Assembly (NCBI RefSeq): GCF_900236475.1
Contig: NZ_LT963352.1
Location: 6,266,001-6,330,000, forward strand
DNA from: Streptomyces chartreusis NRRL 3882
Lineage (GTDB): Bacteria; Actinomycetota; Actinomycetes; Streptomycetales; Streptomycetaceae
Direction: 5' to 3'
Length of the DNA: 64,000 bases
The notes below the pieces were generated by a model. The model did not search any database, had not been told where the DNA came from, and worked only from the letters and a program-made list of their open reading frames with translations. Positions 25,549-34,139 of the stretch are shown in pieces (position 1 is the stretch's first letter; the number at the start of each line of letters is the position of its first letter). Position numbers and translations under genes: made by a program.

Positions 25549-26694
25549 GTGGTTCTGAAAACCTTCGGGTGGTCGTTCGCGGTCACCGCGCTCGGCCTGG
25601 TCGCGGCGGTCCTGTTCGGCGGGTGGACCGCGCTCGGCATCGTCGCGATCCTCTCCGTCCTCGAGATCTCGCTGTCCTTCGACAACGCGGTGGTCAACGC
25701 CGGGATCCTGAAGAAGATGAATGCCTTCTGGCAGAAGATCTTCCTCACGATCGGCATTCTGATCGCCGTCTTCGGTATGCGTCTGGTCTTCCCCGTCGTG
25801 ATCGTCGCGATCAGCGCCAAGATGGGCCCGATCGAGGCCGTCAACCTCGCTCTGAACGACAAGGAGCAGTACCAGCAGCTGGTGACGGACGCCCACCCGG
25901 CGATCGCCGCGTTCGGTGGCATGTTCCTGCTGATGATCTTCCTGGACTACATCTTCGAGGACCGGGACATCAAGTGGCTCGCCTGGCTGGAGCGCCCGCT
26001 GGCCAAGCTCGGCAAGGTCGACATGCTGTCGGTCTGCATCGCGCTGATCGTCCTGCTGATCTCGGCGATGACCTTCGCGGCCAACGCCCACCAGCACGGC
26101 GGCGCGCACGTCGACAAGGCGGAGACCGTCCTGCTCTCCGGCATCGCGGGTCTGATCACGTACATGATCGTCGGTGGTCTCTCCGGCTACTTCGAGGACA
26201 AGCTCGAAGAGGAGGAGGAACGCGAGCACGAGGCGGAGGAAGAGGCCGAGCGCAGCGGCAAGCCCCGCTCCGCGGTCCAGCTGGCCGGCAAGGCCGCCTT
26301 CTTCATGTTCCTCTACCTCGAGGTCCTGGACGCGTCCTTCTCCTTCGACGGCGTGATCGGCGCCTTCGCCATCACCAACGACATCGTCCTGATGGCCCTC
26401 GGCCTCGGCATCGGCGCCATGTACGTCCGGTCGCTGACCGTCTACCTGGTCCGCGAGGGCACCCTCGACGACTACGTCTACCTGGAGCACGGCGCCCACT
26501 ACGCCATCGGCGCCCTCGCCATGGTCCTCCTCGTCACCATCCAGTACGAGATCAACGAGTTCATCACCGGCTCCATCGGCGTCGTCCTGATCGGCGCCTC
26601 CTTCTGGTCCTCCGTGCGCCGCAACCGCGCCCTGGCGGCCGCCGAGGGAAAAGCCGGCTCGGACGAGAAGACTGAGGTCTCGTCCGGGGTGTGA
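25549..26694 (+). CDS. DUF475/TerC-like integral membrane protein
   Basis: 381 residues with about 9 hydrophobic segments. The TerC-superfamily signature appears twice as an inverted repeat: SLSFDNAVVNAGIL near 43-56 and DASFSFDGVIGAFAI near 262-276. The acidic residues in the membrane are expected to bind or transport a metal ion. A cytoplasmic acidic loop (EEEEREHEAEEEAE) lies between the halves. GTG start. It lies between TerD and TerA/TerD-like genes, as in other ter stress clusters, so it is the likely membrane partner. Confidence 0.9.
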   Translation: MVLKTFGWSFAVTALGLVAAVLFGGWTALGIVAILSVLEISLSFDNAVVNAGILKKMNAFWQKIFLTIGILIAVFGMRLVFPVVIVAISAKMGPIEAVNLALNDKEQYQQLVTDAHPAIAAFGGMFLLMIFLDYIFEDRDIKWLAWLERPLAKLGKVDMLSVCIALIVLLISAMTFAANAHQHGGAHVDKAETVLLSGIAGLITYMIVGGLSGYFEDKLEEEEEREHEAEEEAERSGKPRSAVQLAGKAAFFMFLYLEVLDASFSFDGVIGAFAITNDIVLMALGLGIGAMYVRSLTVYLVREGTLDDYVYLEHGAHYAIGALAMVLLVTIQYEINEFITGSIGVVLIGASFWSSVRRNRALAAAEGKAGSDEKTEVSSGV

Positions 26695-26723
26695 CACCCC
26701 TCCGGGTGAGGAACGCTCTGTGC

Positions 26724-26760
26724 GGGGCGGCCACCGAGGCGACTCCTCGGCGGCCGCCCC
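26724..26760. terminator. Strong hairpin after DUF475 gene
   Basis: GGGGCGGCC (26724-26732) pairs with GGCCGCCCC (26752-26760). After one mismatch CCGAGG pairs with CCTCGG, leaving a 5-nt loop. Fifteen pairs in all. Confidence 0.8.
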
Positions 26761-26824
26761 GTCGGTCGTCAAGGGCCGTGGGTACGGCGAGGACCCGCGG
26801 TCACCAAGGGAACGTGGGGGCGGA

Positions 26825-27562
26825 ATGGGCCTGTTCGACGGACTTCGGCGTGGGCGCGACGTGCAGTTCGACTCGGGGCACGCGGCAACCAACGCGATCG
26901 AACTGACCAAGCGGCGCGCGCAGATATCACTCACCAAACAGGACGCGGCCACCGGCCATCTCCGGGTCAATCTCAGCTGGCGGATGCGCACGTCCGACAT
27001 CGGCGGCCCGCAGCGCGAGAGCTTGCTGCGGCACCCCTTCAGGGCCCTCAAGCCGCCGGAGGTCATCGGCCACAGCCAGAGCGTGGTCAACGTCGACCTC
27101 GACCTGGGCTGTCTGTACGAACTCCAGGACGGCAGCAAGGGCGTCGTCCAGCCCCTCGGCGGCTACTTCGGTGACGTCAACGCCCCGCCGTACGTCAAAC
27201 TCAGCGGCGACGACCGCTTCGGCTCCGCGTCCGGCGAGACGATGTACATCAACCTCGACCACCGCGACAGCATCAAGCGGCTCCTGGTCTTCGTCTACAT
27301 CTACGACCAGACACCCGCGTTCGACCGCGCCCACGCCATCGTCACGCTCTACCCGAGCAACGGCCCCCGCATCGAGATCCACCTCGACGAACGCCAGCCG
27401 CAGGCCCGCTCCTGTGCCGTCGTCATGATCGAAAAGGTCAAGGACGAGATCATCGTGCGCCGCGAGGTGAAGTTCGTCTACGGGTTCCAGGCCGAGCTGG
27501 ACCGGCTGTACGGGTGGGGGCTCCAGTGGGGCCGGGGCTACAAGACGAAGGTCGAGCGCTGA
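26825..27562 (+). CDS. TerA/TerD-like tellurium-resistance family protein
   Basis: 245 residues from the ATG giving MGLFDGLRRGRDVQF, preceded by GTGGGGGCGGA. The first half resembles TerD (NAIELTKRRAQISLTKQD, NVDLDLGCLYEL) but lacks the GEGxGDDE calcium acids. The second half (SGDDRFGSASGETMYINLDH and IEIHLDERQPQARSCAVVMI) matches the TerA/TerF-like arm. Cytoplasmic, probably a partner or sensor in the ter system. It converges on the Pro/Tyr-rich TerD gene. Confidence 0.85.
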   Translation: MGLFDGLRRGRDVQFDSGHAATNAIELTKRRAQISLTKQDAATGHLRVNLSWRMRTSDIGGPQRESLLRHPFRALKPPEVIGHSQSVVNVDLDLGCLYELQDGSKGVVQPLGGYFGDVNAPPYVKLSGDDRFGSASGETMYINLDHRDSIKRLLVFVYIYDQTPAFDRAHAIVTLYPSNGPRIEIHLDERQPQARSCAVVMIEKVKDEIIVRREVKFVYGFQAELDRLYGWGLQWGRGYKTKVER

Positions 27563-27584
27563 GGGCCGGGCCGAGGCCCGGCCC
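27563..27584. terminator. Bidirectional hairpin between convergent ter genes
   Basis: GGGCCGGGCC (27563-27572) / GGCCCGGCCC (27575-27584), directly after the stop codon of the plus-strand gene; effective stem about 8 bp. Confidence 0.7.
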
Positions 27585-27608
27585 CGCGGGTGTCGGCCCT
27601 GGGTCCCG

Positions 27609-28577
27609 CTAGCGTCCGATGAACTGCGGGCCCTGCGGGGGCAGGCGGAAGTCCGGGTCGAGGGCCGCGACCGCGACCGGCTCGGGGTAGCCGTAGCCGG
27701 ACTGCGCGCCCGTGACGCCCGCCGTCGCCGGTGCCTGGGGGTAGCCGTACGCGGGCTGGCTGGTGGGCTGCGGGTAGCCGTACGCCGGCTGGGTGGCCGG
27801 GGGCTGCTGGGGCGGATAGCCGTACGCGGGCTGTGCGGGCACCGCGGTCGGCTGCTCCGGCGGCAGCGGCCGGGACACCTCGGGGGAGGGCCGGGCCGCG
27901 GCCGGGGCCTGCTGGGTGGGAGCGGAGGTCGCGGGCTGTGCCGGGTCGGCGGTCGTCGGCTGCGCGGGGTCGGAGGTCGTGGACCGGGCCGGGCCGACCG
28001 TGGCCGGCTGCCCGGCCGTCTCCTCCATCGCCTCCGACTCGTCCACCGAGATGCCGTAGTCGGTCGCGAGCCCCTGAAGCCCGTTCGAATAGCCCTCGCC
28101 CAGCGCCCGGAACTTCCAGCCCTCACCACGCCGGTACAGCTCGCCGCAGATCAGCGCGGTCTCCTGGCCCGTCTCCGGCTTGACGTCGAAGTACGCCAGA
28201 GCCTCCGCGCCCGTGGCCGCCGCGTCGTACAGCAGAATGCGCAGTGCCCGTACGCGGTCGAACGTGACGCCGTCCGCCGAAGCGACCAGCAGAATCCGGC
28301 TGACTCCCGACTCGACACCGGCGAGATCCGTCTGGATCGTGTCGGTCAGGCCCTCGGCGACCCGCTTCTTGCCGAGCCGCCACACCTTCCCGGAAGGGTG
28401 CCGGGGCTGGTTGTAGAAGACGAAGTCCTCGTCGGAGCGCACATGTCCGTCGGGGCCGAGGAGCAGCGCGGAGGCGTCGACGTCCGGAACCCCCTGCCCG
28501 GGTGTCCAGCGCAGCACGGCGCGCACCGTGGTGGCTTCCAGCGGGACGTTCGACCCCTTCAGCATCGCGTGCGTCAT
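27609..28577 (-). CDS. TerD-domain protein with Pro/Tyr-rich repeat tail
   Basis: 322 residues. A TerD domain fills about 1-175 (LKGSNVPLEATTVRAVLRWT; VDASALLLGPDGHV; ALGEGYSNGLQGLATDYGI). The usual calcium stretch is replaced by WRLGKKRVAEGLTDTIQTDL, which lost most acids. The remainder is low complexity: repeated DPAQPTTADPAQP units, then four QPAYGYP-type units. Such tails occur in TerD variants and may bring proteins together or bind surfaces. It faces the opposite way from the other ter genes and is divergent from the CitE-like gene (229-bp gap). Confidence 0.85.
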   Translation of the reverse strand: MTHAMLKGSNVPLEATTVRAVLRWTPGQGVPDVDASALLLGPDGHVRSDEDFVFYNQPRHPSGKVWRLGKKRVAEGLTDTIQTDLAGVESGVSRILLVASADGVTFDRVRALRILLYDAAATGAEALAYFDVKPETGQETALICGELYRRGEGWKFRALGEGYSNGLQGLATDYGISVDESEAMEETAGQPATVGPARSTTSDPAQPTTADPAQPATSAPTQQAPAAARPSPEVSRPLPPEQPTAVPAQPAYGYPPQQPPATQPAYGYPQPTSQPAYGYPQAPATAGVTGAQSGYGYPEPVAVAALDPDFRLPPQGPQFIGR

Positions 28578-28806
28578 GCGGTCATCCTGCCTTCTCGGTC
28601 CTGCTCACGACAACGCGGGGCCCGGGGTGCCACGAGCGGCGCCGACGGCTCTCGCGGACTACCGTCGTCATGGCAGGGCCCGGCTGTGCTTGCCCGCGTT
28701 ACCTGAAATTCATGCCTGACGGGAACCTCTGCCATGGACTTCTACGTACTATTACCGGCCAGCTTTCGACGATTCGCAGGTCGCACAACCACCACGGGGG
28801 AGTTCC

Positions 28807-29973
28807 ATGCGTCATTTCGGGCACGTCGCCCCTGAGGTGCGGAAGCGGCTCTTCCACCGCGAGCCGTGCACCTTCACCGCGGATTCGCCGGCCCGGCTGC
28901 TCTCGGCCGCCCTCGGCGCCACGCTCTACAGCCCGGCCACCCGGACCCGCCTCGCCGACGACATCCTCAAGCAGGCCGGTCGTGGCGTGGTCTCCATGGT
29001 CCTGTGCCTGGAGGACTCGATCGACGACGCGGAGGTCGGCCCGGGCGAGGAGAACCTCGTCCGTCAGCTCACGGCCCTCGCCGACCGCCCGGACGCGGAC
29101 CTGCCGCTGCTCTTCATCCGGGTCCGCGTCCCCGAGCAGATCCCCGACCTGGTACGACGCCTCGGGCCCGCCGTCCGGCTGCTGTCCGGATTCGTACTGC
29201 CGAAGTTCACCGAGGAACGCGGCATCCCCTTCCTCGAGGCACTGGCGACCGCCGAGGCCGACGGCGGACAGCGTCTTTTCGCCATGCCGGTGCTGGAGTC
29301 GCCGGAGCTGCTCTACCGCGAGTCGCGCGTGGCGACCCTGGAGGGCATCTCCCGGGCGGTCGACAAGTACCGCGACCGCGTACTCGCCCTGCGCCTCGGC
29401 GTGACGGACTTCTGCTCCTCCTACGGGCTGCGCAGAGGCCCCGACATGACGGCCTACGACGTGCAGATCGTCGCCTCCGTGATCGCCGACGTGGTGAACA
29501 TGCTGGGTCGCGTCGACGGGACCGGCTTCACCGTGACCGGGCCGGTGTGGGAGTACTTCCGGGTCCAGGAGCGCATGTTCAAGCCGCAGCTGCGGCAGAG
29601 CCCCTTCCTGGAGGTGCAGGCCGCGGAGCTGCGCGAGAAGCTGATTGAGCACGCCATGGACGGCCTGCTCAGGGAGATCTCCCTGGACCACGCCAACGGA
29701 CTGCTGGGCAAGACCTGCATCCACCCCTCGCACGTGCTGCCCGTGCACGCCCTGTCGGTCGTCAGCCACGAGGAGTTCTCGGACGCCCAGGACATCCTGC
29801 GCCCCGAGCGCGGCGGCGGGGGTGTGCTGAGGTCGGCGTACACGAACAAGATGAACGAGGTGAAGCCGCATCGGGCCTGGGCCGAGCGGACCCTGCTGCG
29901 TGCCGAGGTTTTCGGCGTGGCGAACGAGGACATCGGCTTCGTGGAGCTGCTCGCGGCCGGCTTGCGCGACTGA
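28807..29973 (+). CDS. CitE-like HpcH/HpaI aldolase-fold lyase of ter clusters
   Basis: 388 residues with a TIM barrel. Visible metal and substrate residues are in LCLEDSIDDAEV (Glu/Asp), MPVLES, and ALRLGVTDFCSS. The C-terminal GKTCIHPSHV is conserved in the citrate-lyase beta family. This variant is the one described with TerD genes (Anantharaman, Iyer and Aravind, 2012) as part of a predicted pathway to a nucleoside-like metabolite. It begins a plus-strand run with the PRTase and HAD genes (63-bp gap). Function is predicted, not shown. Confidence 0.87.
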   Translation: MRHFGHVAPEVRKRLFHREPCTFTADSPARLLSAALGATLYSPATRTRLADDILKQAGRGVVSMVLCLEDSIDDAEVGPGEENLVRQLTALADRPDADLPLLFIRVRVPEQIPDLVRRLGPAVRLLSGFVLPKFTEERGIPFLEALATAEADGGQRLFAMPVLESPELLYRESRVATLEGISRAVDKYRDRVLALRLGVTDFCSSYGLRRGPDMTAYDVQIVASVIADVVNMLGRVDGTGFTVTGPVWEYFRVQERMFKPQLRQSPFLEVQAAELREKLIEHAMDGLLREISLDHANGLLGKTCIHPSHVLPVHALSVVSHEEFSDAQDILRPERGGGGVLRSAYTNKMNEVKPHRAWAERTLLRAEVFGVANEDIGFVELLAAGLRD

Positions 29974-30036
29974 ACGCACGGCACCCGAGGAACGCAGGCT
30001 CGCCGGTGAGACCGGCGACTTCGACGCAGGGAATTC

Positions 30037-32619
30037 ATGGAGAAGGCAGTGAACGAGGGGGTGCACCAGCAGGTGCGCGACGGGGACGGCGACGGCGACG
30101 CGGTGCGGGCCGGGACGGCCGGCGGTGCCGACGGCGTCTGGTCGGGCAGCTGGGTCGCCGAGCGGCTCGGCGTCGAGCTCATCGGCGACGACCGGCTGAC
30201 CGGCCTGCTGGGACTGGCCCTGCGCCGCAACCCCAAGCGGGCACACCTGCTGGTGTCGAACGTGCTCGGCAAGCACGTCCCGCAGTCGCCGTCCGTGGTC
30301 TACGGTCACGGCTTCGAGCTGGGCCGCCGCGTGCGTGAACTGCTGGGCCCCGACGAGGCGCGCCGCGCGGTCGTCCTCGGCTACGCGGAGACCGCCACCG
30401 GCCTCGGCCACTCCGTCGCCGACGGTCTGGGTTCCGCCCCCTACCTGCACTCCACCCGCCGCCCCGTCGCCGGTCTCGCCCCGGCCGGCGGCTTCGAGGA
30501 GTCCCACTCGCACGCGACCTCCCACCTGCTGCTGCCGGAGGACCCCGCGCTGCTCACCGGCGACGGACCGCTGGTCCTGGTCGACGACGAGTTCTCCACG
30601 GGGAACACGGTGCTGAACACCGTCCGGGATCTTCATGAGCGGTATCCGCGGCGGCGGTACGTCGTGGTGGCGCTGGTGGACATGCGGTCGGTGACGGATG
30701 CGGGGCGGCTGGAGGAGTTTGCGCGGGAGATCGGCGCGCGGGTGGACCTGGTCGCGGCGGCCTCGGGGGCGGTGCGGCTGCCCGAGGGGGTGCTGGAGAA
30801 GGGGCAGGAGCTGGTGGCGCGGTACGAGGCCCCCCTGGGGGCGCGGGGAACTGCGCGAGCAACCCCCACCGGCCCGCACCCGGACGACGACGGCACCGAC
30901 CCCACCGTCGGCCGCGTGGACCTGCACTGGCCCCGCGACCTGCCGGACGGCGGACGGCACGGGTTCACCCCCGCGCACCGGGAGCTCCTGGAGGACGCCC
31001 TCCCCGCGATGGCCCGCCGCCTGGCGGAGGCACTGCCCGCCAACGCCCGCCGCGTACACATCCTCGGCTTCGAGGAGCTGATGTACGCCCCGCTCAGGCT
31101 CGCCCGCGAGCTGGAGCGGACCACCGATGTCGAGGTCCGCTACTCCACCACCACCCGTTCGCCCGTCCTCGCCGTCGACGACCCCGGCTACGCGATACGC
31201 ACCCGCCTGGTCTTCCCCGCCCACGACGACCCCGCCGACGGCCCGGGCGAGCGGTACGCCTACAACGTCGCGGGTGCCGGCTTCGACGCCGTGGTCGCCG
31301 TCGTCGACTCGGTCGCGGACACGCCCGCGCTGCACGCGCCCGGCGGCCTGCTGGCCCAGCTCGCCGCGCACACGCCGCGGGTCCTCCTCGCCGTCGTGCC
31401 GTCGTACACCCCCGGGACCCCGCCCGTCCGCGAGATCCCGTATGCCTCTGAAAGGCCCTCCATGCTGCCCGAGCCCCTCCGCGGCCCCGCCTTCTCCTCG
31501 TACGCGCCCGAGGAGGTCGGCTGGCTGCTCCAGGACCTCTCGGACGTGACGCTGGAGGCGCCGACCGAGGAGCGCGAGGAGGCGATCCAGCGCGGCGGCG
31601 CGCACTACGCCGAGTCGCTGCCCGTGGAGTACCAGCCGAGCGAGCAGTACCAGAAGTTGTTCCACGCCGCACTGGAGGACTCGGCGGCCCGCATCGCCCA
31701 GGCGGTCGGCGTGGTCACCGAGACGGTCCTGGCCGAGCGGTCGCCCCGCCCGGTCCTGGTCTCCCTGGCCCGTGCGGGGACACCCGTCGGCATCCTGATG
31801 CGCCGCTGGGCCCAGCACCGGCACGGCCTCGACCTGCCGCACTACGCCGTGTCGATCGTCCGCGGCCGCGGCATCGACGCCAACGCGCTGCGCTGGCTCG
31901 CCGAGCACCACGACCCCCGGGACGTCGTCTTCGTCGACGGCTGGACCGGCAAGGGCGCCATCACCCGCGAACTCGCCCAGGCCCTGGAGGAGTTCGAGAA
32001 GTCCGACGGCATCACCGGCTTCAGCCCCGAGATCGCGGTCCTCGCCGACCCCGGCTCCTGCGTACGGACCTACGGCACCCGCGAGGACTTCCTCATCCCC
32101 TCCGCCTGCCTCAACTCGACCGTGTCCGGCCTGATCTCGCGGACCGTGCTGCGCGCGGACCTGGTCGGCCCGCACGACTTCCACGGCGCCAAGTTCTACC
32201 GCGAACTCGCCGGCACCGACGTCTCGGTGACCTTCCTGGACGCCGTGTCCGCCCGCTTCCCCGAGGTCACGGACGCGGCCTGCGCCCAGGCCAAGGAGCT
32301 GCTCGCCGCCGACCGCTCGCCCACCTGGGAGGGCTGGGCCGCCGTCGAGCGCATCAGCGAGGAGTACGGCATCCACGACGTGAACCTCGTCAAGCCCGGC
32401 GTCGGCGAGACCACCCGGGTGATGCTGCGCCGCGTGCCCTGGAAGGTCCTGGCGCGCGCCGGGGCGGGCAGTGACCTCGACCACGTACGTCTGCTGGCCG
32501 AGCAACGCGGCGTACCCGTCGAGGAGGTGGCCGAACTGCCCTACACCTGCGTCGGCCTGATCCACCCCAGGTACACCAGGGGCGCGACCGGCGCCGACGG
32601 CAAGGCGGTGACGGTCTGA
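30037..32619 (+). CDS. Four-domain PRTase-TRSP-StiP-PELOTA protein of ter clusters
   Basis: 860 residues. Domain 1 (about 35-260) is a phosphoribosyltransferase with PRPP loop VLVDDEFSTGNTVLN near 190. Domain 2 (about 290-450) carries the TTRSPV motif that names TRSP. Domain 3 (about 485-765) is StiP, with a second PRPP-like loop VVFVDGWTGKGAITR. Domain 4 (about 775-850) is a PELOTA-type RNA-binding region. In many genomes these are two separate genes. Residues about 266-283 are encoded by a dispersed DNA repeat and form a linker insertion. Its stop overlaps the HAD start (TGATG). Predicted to make a nucleoside-like compound. Confidence 0.85.
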   Translation: MEKAVNEGVHQQVRDGDGDGDAVRAGTAGGADGVWSGSWVAERLGVELIGDDRLTGLLGLALRRNPKRAHLLVSNVLGKHVPQSPSVVYGHGFELGRRVRELLGPDEARRAVVLGYAETATGLGHSVADGLGSAPYLHSTRRPVAGLAPAGGFEESHSHATSHLLLPEDPALLTGDGPLVLVDDEFSTGNTVLNTVRDLHERYPRRRYVVVALVDMRSVTDAGRLEEFAREIGARVDLVAAASGAVRLPEGVLEKGQELVARYEAPLGARGTARATPTGPHPDDDGTDPTVGRVDLHWPRDLPDGGRHGFTPAHRELLEDALPAMARRLAEALPANARRVHILGFEELMYAPLRLARELERTTDVEVRYSTTTRSPVLAVDDPGYAIRTRLVFPAHDDPADGPGERYAYNVAGAGFDAVVAVVDSVADTPALHAPGGLLAQLAAHTPRVLLAVVPSYTPGTPPVREIPYASERPSMLPEPLRGPAFSSYAPEEVGWLLQDLSDVTLEAPTEEREEAIQRGGAHYAESLPVEYQPSEQYQKLFHAALEDSAARIAQAVGVVTETVLAERSPRPVLVSLARAGTPVGILMRRWAQHRHGLDLPHYAVSIVRGRGIDANALRWLAEHHDPRDVVFVDGWTGKGAITRELAQALEEFEKSDGITGFSPEIAVLADPGSCVRTYGTREDFLIPSACLNSTVSGLISRTVLRADLVGPHDFHGAKFYRELAGTDVSVTFLDAVSARFPEVTDAACAQAKELLAADRSPTWEGWAAVERISEEYGIHDVNLVKPGVGETTRVMLRRVPWKVLARAGAGSDLDHVRLLAEQRGVPVEEVAELPYTCVGLIHPRYTRGATGADGKAVTV
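30834..30882 (+). repeat. Dispersed Streptomyces repeat, copy 3, inside a coding region
   Basis: CTGGGGGCGCGGGGAACTGC then GCGAGCAACCCCCACCGGCCCGCACCCGG. It is in frame between the PRTase and TRSP domains and encodes APLGARGTARATPTGPHPD. Same orientation as the two intergenic copies. Confidence 0.8.
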
Positions 32620-33431
32620 TGCCCGCACTCGTCGCGAGCGACCTCGATCGCACCCTGATCTACTCCGCTGCGGCCCTGGCGCTGACCATGCCGGACGCAC
32701 GGGCGCCCCGGCTGCTGTGTGTGGAGGTGCACGAGAGCAAACCGCTGTCGTACATGACGGAGACGGCGGCCCAGCTCCTCACCGACCTGGGCGACGCGGC
32801 CGTGTTCGTGCCGACGACGACCCGCACGCGCAAGCAGTACCTGCGCATCAACCTGCCGGGCCCCGCGCCCACCTACGCGATCTGCGCGAACGGCGGCCAC
32901 ATCCTGGTGGACGGAGTGTCCGACCCCGACTGGCACGCACAGGTGACCGCGCGGCTGGCCGACCAGTGCGCGCCCCTGGCCGAGGTGCAGGAACACCTGC
33001 TCAGGGCGGCCGACCCGGTCTGGGTGCGCAAGCACCGCGTCGCCGACGACCTCTTCGCCTACCTCGTCGTCGAGCGTGAACTGCTGAACGAGGACTGGGT
33101 GAAGGAACTCGCGGTCTGGGCGGAGAACCGCGGCTGGACCGTGTCCCTCCAGGGGCGCAAGATCTACGCCGTGCCCAAGCCGCTCACCAAGAGCGCGGCG
33201 ATGCGCGAGATCGCCCGTCGGACCGGCGCCGATCTCACCCTGGCCGCCGGCGACTCCCTGCTCGACGCCGACCTGCTCCTCGCGGCCGACCAGGGCTGGC
33301 GCCCGGGCCACGGGGAGCTGGCCGACACCGGCTGGACGGCTCCCGCGATCAGGGCGCTCCCCGAACGGGGCGCCCTTGCGGGGGAGCGGATCCTGCGGGA
33401 GCTCCTGCGGACGGTTCGATCTCCTCGGTGA
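32619..33431 (+). CDS. HAD-superfamily hydrolase of ter clusters
   Basis: 270-residue phosphatase-like protein. Motif I is SDLDRTLIYS (nucleophile and acid Asp near 6-8), motif II is PTTTRTRKQ, and the metal-binding motif IV is AAGDSLLDADLL near 210. The cap lies between. It shares a base with the PRTase stop (TGATG), so translation is coupled. It is the third gene of the predicted ter biosynthetic set and would act as the phosphatase step. Its last 83 bp overlap the convergent DedA gene. Confidence 0.88.
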   Translation: MPALVASDLDRTLIYSAAALALTMPDARAPRLLCVEVHESKPLSYMTETAAQLLTDLGDAAVFVPTTTRTRKQYLRINLPGPAPTYAICANGGHILVDGVSDPDWHAQVTARLADQCAPLAEVQEHLLRAADPVWVRKHRVADDLFAYLVVERELLNEDWVKELAVWAENRGWTVSLQGRKIYAVPKPLTKSAAMREIARRTGADLTLAAGDSLLDADLLLAADQGWRPGHGELADTGWTAPAIRALPERGALAGERILRELLRTVRSPR

Positions 33432-34083
33432 CGCTCTGGGGCCGGCCGCCCAGCCGGCGGCGGCCCGCTCCCGGTCGCAGCAGGCGCAGGACGACGAACA
33501 CCAGCACCGCGAGCGCCGCCACGGCGAGGACCACCTTGGAGTAGGCGGAAACGATGTCCGTGACCTCGTGCCAGTTCGCGCCCAGGGTGTAGCCGGCGAG
33601 CACGAACGCCGTGTTCCAGATCGCGCTGCCCAGGGTGGTCAGCCCCAGGAACACCGGCAGGCGCATGCGCTCCACACCCGCCGGCACGGAGATCAGGCTG
33701 CGGAAGATGGGGATCATCCGGCCGAAGAACACCGCCTTGGTGCCGTGCCGCTGGAACCACGCCTCCGTCTTCTCGATGTCGGAGACCTTCACCAACGGCA
33801 GCCGGGCCGCCACCGCCACCGTCCGGTCACGGCCGAGCAGCGCACCGATGCCGTACAGCGCGAGCGCGCCCATCACCGAGCCGGCCGTCGTCCACAGCAG
33901 CACCGCGAGCAGGCTCATCCGCCCGCTGCTCGCGGCGAACCCGGCGAGCGGCAGGATCACCTCGCTGGGCAGCGGCGGGAACAGGTTCTCCAAGGCGATG
34001 GCGAGACCGGCACCCGGCGCGCCCAGCGCGTCCATGAGGTCGTTGACCCACTGCGGCCCGGCGTCCGCGGCGATGGCTGTCAT
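33349..34083 (-). CDS. DedA-family membrane protein
   Basis: 244 residues with about five hydrophobic segments. The DedA signature is FFGRMIPIFRSLISVPAGVERM (the FxR...R..xxxPAG motif), and ENLFPPLPSEVILPLAG is the N-terminal block. DedA proteins recycle undecaprenyl phosphate or flip lipids and keep the proton gradient. The C-terminal tail after the last helix is polar and proline-rich. It overlaps the HAD gene tail by 83 bp on the other strand, an unusual tail-to-tail overlap. Confidence 0.88.
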   Translation of the reverse strand: MTAIAADAGPQWVNDLMDALGAPGAGLAIALENLFPPLPSEVILPLAGFAASSGRMSLLAVLLWTTAGSVMGALALYGIGALLGRDRTVAVAARLPLVKVSDIEKTEAWFQRHGTKAVFFGRMIPIFRSLISVPAGVERMRLPVFLGLTTLGSAIWNTAFVLAGYTLGANWHEVTDIVSAYSKVVLAVAALAVLVFVVLRLLRPGAGRRRLGGRPQSVTEEIEPSAGAPAGSAPPQGRPVRGAP

Positions 34084-34139
34084 GCCACCACGCTAGGAAA
34101 CCGAAGCTGAAGGACTCCTGAGGAAACCTGAGGGAGGCG

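Noticed and set aside
28712..28760. ECF-sigma-like promoter (GGGAACC ... CGTAC) upstream of the CitE-like gene
   Set aside because: The spacer is 17 bp, longer than the usual ECF 15-16, and the -10 is incomplete, so I do not annotate it.
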